From assembly GCA_951230915.1 (NCBI GenBank), contig OX579637.1:28458001-28522000 (forward strand): a stretch of DNA of 64,000 bases, in the 5' to 3' direction. Within the stretch, counting starts at the first letter, position 1. Every line of letters begins with the position of its first letter. The notes under the pieces were generated by a model. That model saw nothing but the letters and a program-made list of their open reading frames with translations, was not told the DNA's origin and made no database searches. The stretch comes from Antitrichia curtipendula. Its lineage: Eukaryota; Streptophyta; Bryopsida; Hypnales; Leucodontaceae. This document shows, one piece after another, positions 55,265-64,000 of this stretch. The position numbers and the translations under genes were made by a program.

Positions 55265-56517
55265 GCAATCGATTGTTTAGAAGATGAATTTCATACCCCT
55301 GATAGAATTGTAGACGATGAATGCCAGGAGCCAATTCCAATGGATGGAATTCCAAAAGACTTCAAGCACCAGCTGGTCGATATTGCTCCCGTGCGTTAAG
55401 GTCGTTATGGTGTATACAACGCGGGGTTCTTCAATGTTGTCGTTGGGCTATGCCCTTGTAACATTCAAGTAGACTAGGTGTTGCAGCAGATGTCAGTTAC
55501 TAACAATGAGATCTTGCTGAAATGGAAGACATGGTCAAATCCATATCGATTTCCAATTAACTTGTGTGTTGACAACAAGCAAGGGGCACAGTTCTAGGAA
55601 CAACATAGGCTCATGTATGGAGGCCATCCTTACAAAGACGCATACTCTTTGAGGTTCTTACAAGCTTGCTTTGCCACATTTGTGCAAAAACTTGAGATCG
55701 ATTCGATGGCAAAGGCAATCAAGAGGCATAACACACAAATAGGTTAGAAGAAGCACAACCGCCACAAATTGGGTCTTGTGGCAATCTGAGAGCAACTTGC
55801 CACCTTGTGCGCCGTCATCCACAGTTACACTGCGACTTCCGTTGGCAACAAAAGCTCGACAAAAAATTTGCATGCCCACAAAGGTTCTGTAGTAGTAGTG
55901 CATGCAGAATCAGAGTTGCGTGACTTAATCGAGATTTGTGATCAAGCATTAAGTGTACATGATAACCTCTTGTTGGCATTGATGGAATCAAAGGAGGCAC
56001 TTGCTACCTGTAACCAAGACCAAAAATAATTGCATGAGCAGTATGGCACCATGATGGCTGTGGCACTAGAGCTAAAACGTGAATGCAAACACGCGTTGTC
56101 AACGGAGAAGTTGGTGGCGGGACGAGAAATGTTGGAGAAACTGATCAAAATGGAGGACACAAAAGACAAGGAAAAAACATCAATACAAGCTATTGAAGGT
56201 GAGCAGTAGGTTTTGTCTTTAAGGTCTGTTAACTACTCCAACAATGATGTTGCGACAGACAAGGAGAAGTTACAGAAGGTGAAAATAGCTTCTTTGGTGT
56301 TGTGACTGCAGGCTCCATTTGGGTACCCAACAAGCAAGTCTGTCCCTACCATATAGAGAACAGAACCCAAATTGTATGCGGGCTGTACGAAACACGGATT
56401 TGTAGCGCAAGCTATGATCATTGCATCTTGTGGTTGTGAATTTCACCTGGTGTGCATTAGCATGTTGCTAGCCGAGCATAAACACAGTTGCCCACATTGC
56501 GAGGACAAGTTTAATTG
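55265..56517 (+). pseudogene. Decayed element gene with C-terminal RING-like zinc finger
   Basis: One frame reads IVDDECQEPIPMDGIPKDFK, WKTWSNPYRFPINLCVDNKQ, HPYKDAYSLRFLQACFATFV and a helical region (ELRDLIEICDQALSVHDNLL). It is broken by TAG 55595, TAG 55745, TGA 55787 and TAA 56027. A GTGAGC donor near 56198 and an ACTGCAG acceptor near 56311 suggest an intron. The last exon has CTKHGF...CGCEFHLVCISML...HSCPHC: Cys/His spacing like a RING or related cross-brace finger, ending TGA at about 56517. RING domains often act in ubiquitin transfer, but in element proteins the role is unknown. Divergent from the minus-strand gene starting at 53103. Confidence 0.5.
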
Positions 56518-56829
56518 ATCTTGGATGGCTCATTTCGAATATCCTCTTACACCCCGCATGGAGGAAGACGTTTCTAGCATGACTACAAGGTTGGAGATAG
56601 AAGCTATGCCAAATTTATGGAGATGAGCTGATTTGAATAACAATACCGCTTGCTTGCTTCTATGTTTTGCTATTGATTTGTCCTAAACCCTGAACATCCA
56701 ATAAATGTCTTGCAGCCAATAAGGCAATTGTTCAAGAAGACATGGTCCATAATGACAGTAAAGGTGTGATGATGGAGGAGAATAGCACTACGCCAAGAAG
56801 TAGAGGGATGTTTCCATCAAGTGGATGTA

Positions 56830-58220
56830 GATGTTTCCATCGTCCACAATTGAAGGTGGACATGCAAAACCAGGCCCTAGTCAGATACCAACAATGCCAA
56901 GCTTATCGGCAATGCTAATGCATTTTGCTATATCACTAAATTTACCAACGGGTGCCAACTTTTGCCTACTTCCAGATGGCTTGTTAGCCTCATCATAGAG
57001 TGTTTCCACCCCTGCGGCACCATGTAATTTTAATGTTATTTTTGCACATGATGGGGCAATTTCCATCAACAAGACTTCTTCTACCATGTCTTGAATTTTG
57101 GAAGAGATACAGGATGATTATTTACAGATAACATAGTATTACCGGGATTAGTACATAGTACTTGATTGTTGTACTCGTCTTTTGTTTGTACATGTAGTTG
57201 CTAAGAACTTGGTATCCACTATTGGGTCATACAAAGTTGTGAACATGTGAAGTACCTAAAACCTAAACTTTATTGTATATGTCACTGATGTATCTTCTTT
57301 TATGTTGCTCCTACATGCCTATACAAATGTATGTTGGTCTTAGTAAGTCTAGCAATACAACCAAGGCCCTAAATTGTTGGTAAATTGCCTTGTTTGTTAG
57401 AGCTCTCTACGTTGCCAACATTGTTCATGTTTAGGTTTGCCACATTAGTGGCACTATCTTCCACAACCTCAGTTTCAATTTCTCTCATGCAAGCTTTGCC
57501 TACTTGCATTCTATCTTCCTTCTACCTCTTAGCTGCATCCATGGCATCTGAAGTATTATAGGCCATCCTCTTCTTGTGCAGCGTTGCCGACATGTTAGCA
57601 TCACCTTTTATACGTCTCTCATGTTGCATGCATCCTACACTTGTTCTTGCTTTGTAAATCTGTGTTGTATGTTTTTATACCAATGTTGGTACTGCTGAAC
57701 AATGGCACCTGTTTTATCTTTAGTGCCACCAAGCTGAGTGTAGTGCTGATTAGCAAACTTAGCTACATGATGTGATTTTTCCATACCTTGGTTGTTCCAA
57801 ACAGCTAGACTCCGGTATATTTCCACATACTATGGACCATGCCACACAAGGTTATATTGCAAAGACAATAATAAAATAAATTAGTCACACATACTCGCAA
57901 AGCATCCAAATCCAACACACCCTAAAGACAGTACTTTGGCATTTTTCAAATAAGACATCCATCATTTTGGTAGCACTAGTGGGGATGTTAACAACATCCA
58001 CTCACTTCAAACTTACCATATAATGAGTGACATAGTCTTCCCCAAAGCACTTCACGGAAAGGCGTGCCCAACTCTCAATTTTCCCCTTGAAAGTATCAAT
58101 TTGTTCTTGATATAAGGCGAGGCCCATCAAATAGGTAAAAATTGTTTCCAACACCTTCCAAATTTCTACCATGTCTAAGTATTGTCTACCTTGACTAAGG
58201 GTGTTGACTAAAAATACCAA
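56830..58220 (-). pseudogene. Decayed transposon-type gene with EKSHxxAKxAxxxxTxxGG motif
   Basis: 58220-58002 reads GRQYLDMVEIWKVLETIFTY and ESWARLSVKCFGEDYVTHYM, then probably an intron. 57826-57635 reads WNNQGMEKSHHVAKFANQHY, TQLGGTKDKTGAIVQQYQHW and YKNIQHRFTKQ. A frame shift leads to ANMSATLHKKRMAYNTSDAM and on to about 57370. A further piece at 57087-56881 (KITLKLHGAAGVETLYDEAN) may be a last exon. The ExSH..AK...xHT..GG pattern followed by IQHRF recalls the C-terminal part of a class of plant transposon proteins known to me only from memory. It converges on the RING-like gene. Confidence 0.45.
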
Positions 58221-60680
58221 CCATCTAGAGACCCCAATTTTGCTCTAATGTGGTTTATTCTTTGCAAGAAGCTCATGCTATACATTTTTTTTTATAAAAA
58301 TAACCTTATAATCTAATTTCATCTTCTTTGTAATGTTAGGTAATATTTTGAATATAAAATATCATAAAATGATTGTTGCTTTTGGATTAGGTTCTTTAAT
58401 GAGTGAGTAACCAATGTACTAGATTTTATTCTAGATTTTATAGATGCAGATGGTGATTGTGGAAGATGACTATGTACTTTTTCCTCTACCACAAGGTCCT
58501 ATTGGTCACTGGGGATTGGCTAAGACATTACTTATTCATAAAGTATAAAATCTATCTAATGACAATAAAATTGTTCACATGCTAGATCCATGTCTTAATC
58601 TTAAACTTGTTTGCCTGTTTTTATAAGCGTGTTTAAGGTATTTTCATTGTGCTAGGTTGTTTTATCGATTGGAGGATGATCATATACATTTAAATCTAAA
58701 GTCATTTTCCCATTTGTGGCCTGTTGGCATCGTTCATTTTTACTTGCAGTGTTTATACAATTTTGAATTCCAAATTTAGCAAAACAATTCAATAAACAAA
58801 ATAGTCATCCAAATATTTTATGCCAGATAAACCAATCTAAATGGCAAATACATGTTTTTATTATTATTATTAGCATCTAACGTTTGACTTATTTTCTTAG
58901 ACTCTTATTTTATGTAGAAGTTTGGGGAAATCTTCTCACTATTAGTCGTATTGTTCAATTTGAACTCTTGTTGTTATACTTGAGCACCCTGATAATTTGG
59001 AAACATTTGGATATATTGGAAAATAATCTTCATATTCTTGAGTGTTTTAAATTCCATTTTGGAGCTATATTCCTACGTTGCAAGTATAGTCATTGTTGTA
59101 GGTTAGCCTCTTATTGAAGTTGTAGTCAGTATGTTTGAGCTAAAGTACTTGGCATAAGAATCAGGTGCTTAATTATTTTAAGTGTTTTCTCCCCTCACTT
59201 AATGCTTACTTTTATTGAGTCTTATGGTCATTCGGAAACTAATTTTTGCTAAGGTCATATTTGTATTTGCAACAAGGTGAATTAGGAGCTATGGTAGCTG
59301 ATAGGCAACTTGTGGACATTGTTGTATCTCATATATTGAAGCAAATCTTATTTCATGAGCACTATTGTTTTTTTGTCTATAGACGGTTTGAGAAATGCTA
59401 TCAATTTCTTTAAAGTTGTGTTATTATGGTTGATTTTGTTCAAGTTGCTGAACACATTTCCCCTTGGAATCTACTTCAAGAATAAACCCGTGTTGAATTT
59501 CTAAATGGCATTTTATTATTTGGACTCCTTTATTTTGTTATATCCTATGGTATAGTAGAAAAGTTTATTTAACCAACTTGATTGTTTTTAGAGCTTTAAT
59601 GTCATGGTCTTAAGGAAAAAATTTGTTGGATGTGGTTTCTTCAATTGATTTTAATCTTGAAATTTTTTGATACCAAGTCTTCTAATGGCAATGTTAACAA
59701 ATATGGTGTATATCATCTTTGATTTATTCATCAATTGGGTCATTCAATTTTTGCAGAAGACAAAATTTGTGCCTATTAAATAAGGCAATCAAATTGTGCT
59801 TGTGGTTAAGAGGTACTTGTTCTAAGGCTTGACTAGGATAGTATTTGTTTTGGGTTCAATTCTTTTTTGTGTGCCTTTGTGGTGATGTTAAATTTGGAGT
59901 TGTATTCTCAAATTCTACTGGACCACACATTTGGTGAGGTTTGTATTCATCATATTTTTGCCTTCTAGATTTTGTTGGAATTTACAACTAACAACTAATA
60001 CAAAAACAATTGTCTTGTGTAGCCTAAGAATAATCCCAGTGATAGAATTAATGATTGCTATAGAAAAAGCTACCGCATAGCTACAAATAGAACATGGCTT
60101 TAGCAATGGAGCAAACATGAGCTCCTTTATGACATCCTTCAGTATGGTATGTAGTTATGGCACAACTACTTTGAGCTGCTCATATGAAGAATATTTTTGG
60201 GATTTTGTTTGGACTACAATGCAAGAGGTAAGTGGTTGTCCTTGAACAATTGATCTTGAATTGTCTAGTTTAGTCTTCATGTTGATGGAGGTAGCATTAC
60301 AGAAGTTCATAGCTAGGTAGATGGATTTGAAGATCTTGAATTTTAAAGAGTATGATTTGAGAATACCATATGTTTGATATTCTACATAAATTTGCTTCAA
60401 GTAACCATCTGTTCAAGGCATTGCATGATGTTGTAGATGTTGCAGACACAAAAGCAATGGCTACAAAAACTATGTTGGCACAAGTTTTCTATTATAATTG
60501 TTCAATCTTTTTCTTGAGGTTTACACTCATTATTTGTATTTGTAAGTCAATATAAACCAATGGTGTTGGAATTGACCAACAACCTTATTAAGTTGTACTT
60601 TTATTACTTCTTTAATAGATGTAAGTAACAATGTGTACACTTGGTTGTTGCTTAAAGTAAACTATAGAATGCACAAAAAT
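58221..60680. other. AT-rich stretch without recognisable genes
   Basis: Short ORFs only, none with a motif. No element ends were seen. Confidence 0.5.
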
Positions 60681-60689
60681 GTCCCCATA

Positions 60690-61210
60690 CATTCTACTTC
60701 ATGCGCCTATACACAATTTTCAGAATTTAGAAAAAAACTTCATATGTGTGCACTTGTTGTGAACCTCATGTGCACATTTGCACTCAACTACATGTGCATA
60801 TTAGCACTCACTTCATGTGCACGTATGTACTAGACTTCAAGTCCTCGCATTGAACTTCACATATTTGCACTTGAATAGAAGCATTGACACTTGAATTCAT
60901 GCATTTGTATAAGCACTCAACTAGTCAACTTCAGGCACTTGCCTTGACAATGAACTTCATGCGCTTCCAATTGACTTTGTGTAGTTGCACTTGATTTCAT
61001 GCCTTTGCAATTGATTTTGTGCACTCATATTGAAATTCACATGCTAAATTGATACTTGTAGTTGATTAGCTTCATACATTTAATTTGCACTTGCATTCAA
61101 TTCACACGCATACAATTGTAGTCAATTTTGTGTACTCATTGTCAATTTCATGCACTTGCAGTTTTTTAAACACGCTCGCATTTGACTTCACACACTGACA
61201 CTTGTATACA
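60690..61210. repeat. TTCATGTGCAC / CACTTG repeat field, subterminal-like
   Basis: Dense degenerate units of CTTCATGTGCAC, GCACTTGAATTCATGC and TGCACTTG in both orientations over about 500 bp. The pattern is like CACTA subterminal regions, and a CACTA TNP2-type gene lies 2 kb to the right. No CACTA terminus was found here. Confidence 0.6.
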
Positions 61211-63232
61211 ATGGAAGTTAAGCAAAGCATTAGGAGGTTTTGTTTAAGGTGGCATGGAAATTGTACGCTAGCACTCAATTGCCTTCATAGACATTTACAT
61301 CCAATTCAATTTCATTCTGTGTGCAAGCGTATCTAAGTAATTGTAGGCATGCACTAATATGGATTTGGTTGAGTAACTACAGAAAAAATAAGCGAAAGAC
61401 ATTCGTTTTCAAATTTTTTGACAATGGATTTGATTGTAATAAAAAAGTGGTAAAAAAATCTTTTGGATGTTGCTTGAAATCTTGATTGAATTGCCGTTCT
61501 AAAGCTTCTTTCTCAACTGCAACCGAAATTCAACCTCTCATGTGTTGAAGGAACAATCATGCTGCTAAGTAAAGAATGAAAGCACTTGCTCCAATGTAGA
61601 AGTGAAGAACCTATATAATTAAGCAAAGAAAAGGCTGAATTGTAGTTCATGTGGCATTTTAGGGGCTAAAATTCACTTGCTTAGGTAGATGTGATGGAGG
61701 ATGAGGTAGAAGATAAGTTAGAGGGTCTTTTTCTTCTTCCTCATAATTAGCTTGGGATAATTGTATTGTCAAAGAGCCATCGAAGATTGTATATTGGGAG
61801 TTTTTCAATGAAATTTCGGAAGGTTGTTCATCTTATTTATGTAGTTCCAAAAATTTATTACTCACTCACTTTGGAGTTTCTATATGAAAATTATGCATGA
61901 CAAGGTGAAAGAGGGGTGATTGTTATGGAGAGTGGAGGCAGATACTTCTAGGATTCATAACTATTTGATGAGGAGTCTTTTGTTTTTGATATTTAGAGTG
62001 TTTATGGATTTGAATGGATTTCAAAAAGCTATCATTATCTTGGATTTGGAGTAAAGATGCAAAAGTTATAAGCTTAGAAGCGAAGTAGTGAAGGGTTGCT
62101 TTGATTTAAAGTGAGAGAACTTTGACCGACTACAAAAGCCAGACAATACTTACACAACTTCTATTTTTGTACAAACATGTGATTTACTTACACAACTTCT
62201 ACTACTATTTTACAAACATGTGAGATATTTTGAGATTATATAGCATATTATGGGGGTCATATGGGCATGTGATATTATGTTGGCTATATGGCATTGTATG
62301 GAGTTTTATCATTATGTTTTATAAGTTCTGTGATTACAATATCTTTCATTTTTCGAGCCATGTCTAACTGTAGCTAGAAGTCACGCAATTTTCTAAGGCA
62401 AGGCCTCTCTACTCGACAAGGGTGGTTGTAGAAAGAGTTGCAACAATAGTGGATTAAGAATAATGAGCCTACTTAGATTCTATCATTGGTTATGCAATAT
62501 GTGGATGTTGTGTAGGTTGCATCCTCTTGTAGAACAATTAGTGACTGTAGTCTTCCTTCAAATTGAACAATGTCTTTACAAACATGTTGTCGTCCTCTAG
62601 AATGTCTTGTTTGAAACCAACATGTCAGTATACACATGTGTGTCATGTACTTTTTCTAAAAAAATGTACTCCTTGGTTTAGGCACACGCAATTTAATTAT
62701 TCTTTCCAGTTCAACATTAACAAAATGGATAGCACCAATGGTATGTGCTTTTATGTAAATTTATTACGTGCTGTGATTTTAAGCACTTTTGTACATACCG
62801 TACATTGTGTTTTGTCATTTTGTGCATAATATGACAACATTGACTTTGGTGTGTCTTGAAAGAAATAGCCCCCTAACGTTTACCATGTAAGTAACAACAT
62901 AGTAGGTCAATGATTCCACTATTTTGACACATATACAAAGGTCCTTGCGGAAAGATGATTGTCAGAATAAATGTAGCACTAAGACATCTATAGCATTTGA
63001 ATGTTCTCACATATGTCGTTTGCTACATATATCTTATGCTTTGGAACACTTGTCCTAGCATTTTAGTTATTTCATTCTTATCATGGAGGGCAAATCGCAA
63101 CACAGATAGTCATATCAATGCAAATGGTCCTGGTAAGGGGCAAGAATCTGCATCAATACAAATGGTCATGTCCTTTGGCACATCCTCCTAGGCGACCTCA
63201 TTTTGCAGATAGAGTTGAAGGAGTAAACAAAA
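61211..63232. other. No recognisable gene
   Basis: Short ORFs without motifs. This would be the 5' part or leader of the TNP2-type gene to the right if both belong to one element. Confidence 0.4.
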
Positions 63233-64000
63233 TTGAACTTAAGAAAGTATCCGTGTTTTTGCCAAAATTATCATGGAGCATGCTGCAAAAGAATTGATAT
63301 TATTAGAAAGCATCATGCTACAATGGATAGAAATGACTTCTTGACAAAACCAACAATAGGGAGGCATCCTCAGGATAGTTACCTTCATATTGACATTTTG
63401 GTTGAAGATTTGGCTTTTGATGACGACGTCATTGACATAGACACTAATATTGAAGATGATGATGTTTCTATTGACAATGATGTCCAGGTTCCTATATTTG
63501 GAGATGTTGACCAAGATAAAGCATAAGATGGCAACATTGCATTTAATTTCCAATACAATGTCCAAAGACAAATGATTGGGAGGGCATAAATTTTGTACCA
63601 ACAAAGGTAATTTGACATTTTCCGCTCATATTAAGGCTAAGACACATATGTCAATCATAAGAGATGGTACATATGTTGATTGGTTGTATAAAAAACATCA
63701 GCAAAGACGACATCATGCAATTGATGGTAGACAATCCTATTTGGAAGCACTTTAATGGTGACATTGTATATAGTGAATTTGGCACTAATAGCTTAAACTT
63801 ATGTTTAGCACTAGCACTAGATGGTATCAATCCTTTCAAGTTGAGCAATACCAATTGACAACATGGCCCATAATGGTCATTTTGATTTACATCTTTGAGC
63901 CTTGGTTTGTGACAAAGGAGTTTTTCTTGTCACTTTGCATTCTTATTTCTAGGAAGCAATCACCTACTTCCAAGAGCATTGACGTGTTTATGTGACCACT
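63233..64000 (+). pseudogene. CACTA TNP2-type transposase remnant (Transposase_21-like), runs off right edge
   Basis: 63233-63526 carries a Cys/His cluster (CFCQNYHGACCKR with a following HH), placed like the N-terminal finger of plant TNP2 proteins, then a very acidic stretch. From 63664, DNPIWKHFNGDIVYSEFG leads to LNLCLALALDGINPFKLSNT and, after a one-base shift near 63850, LTTWPIMVILIYIFEPWFVT and SPTSKSIDVFM. The LAxDGxNPF ... WPVxLxxYxLPPW ... SPGKDIDVFL order is the hallmark of TNP2/Transposase_21. Stops and shifts show it is not functional as read. Confidence 0.75.

Overview
The window looks like nuclear DNA of a land plant. It has GT-AG introns, degenerate TTTAGGG/CCCTAAA telomere-like tracts, a Stowaway-like MITE with the CTCCCTCC-type end common in plants, and a CACTA (En/Spm) transposon whose TNP1-type gene can be spliced by eye with every exon open and in phase. 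I cannot name the species. I see no rRNA or tRNA gene, CRISPR array or prokaryotic operon. Nearly all recognisable coding sequence is mobile-element derived and most of it is broken. Between the broken genes lies AT-rich sequence.

The main result is a pair of related large elements that share gene content and layout but carry different palindromes. Layout: a gene with a CCxxxC motif and a DUF7869-type, DDE-like region, divergently arranged from a long gene with a ParB/Srx-like 'NGQH' motif, followed on the same strand by an FCP1/NIF-like HAD phosphatase domain. Copy 1 occupies about 1-5.3 kb plus 15.3-16.8 kb: DUF7869 on minus at 1-2207, ParB-like on plus at 3898-5148, NIF-like on plus at 15574-16229. 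It is interrupted by the CACTA element from 5299 and by other inserted DNA. Copy 2 occupies 30.07-45.5 kb, inverted relative to copy 1: NIF-like, acidic/coiled-coil/Pro-rich and ParB-like segments on minus (30072-36318), DUF7869 on plus (42617-45496), with a repeat-rich insertion at about 37.1-41.2 kb. Copy 1 is sprinkled with about twenty copies of an odd-length palindrome (P1, TATCGGCTGGCAGCCGATA). Copy 2 has about twenty copies of an unrelated one (P2, TCAGGTCGAGTCGACCTGA). Both lie in introns and intergenic DNA and do not mix.

The rest, left to right. 5.3-10.4 kb: CACTA element with subterminal repeats. 10.4-12.9 kb: exon-like fragments. 12.9-14.6 kb: an intact 552-codon ORF with a CpG-rich upstream region. 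16.9-18.05 kb: a decayed gene whose five in-frame stops are all TAG. 18.5-18.95 kb: CACTT/CACC-rich repeats with a small hairpin. 19-30 kb: AT-rich, with a MITE and a roughly 180-bp tandem array. 37.1-41.2 kb: telomere-like tracts, an inverted/tandem repeat and a roughly 168-bp tandem array. 47.9-58.2 kb: four more decayed gene remnants, one ending in a RING-like finger. 60.7-61.2 kb: subterminal-like repeats. 63.2 kb to the edge: a CACTA TNP2-type transposase remnant.

Across these broken frames the premature stops are overwhelmingly TAG, although the DNA is AT-rich. CAG-to-TAG (a CHG site) and TGG-to-TAG are the C-to-T changes expected from decay of methylated transposons. TGA and TAA stops also occur, which argues against TAG being recoded.
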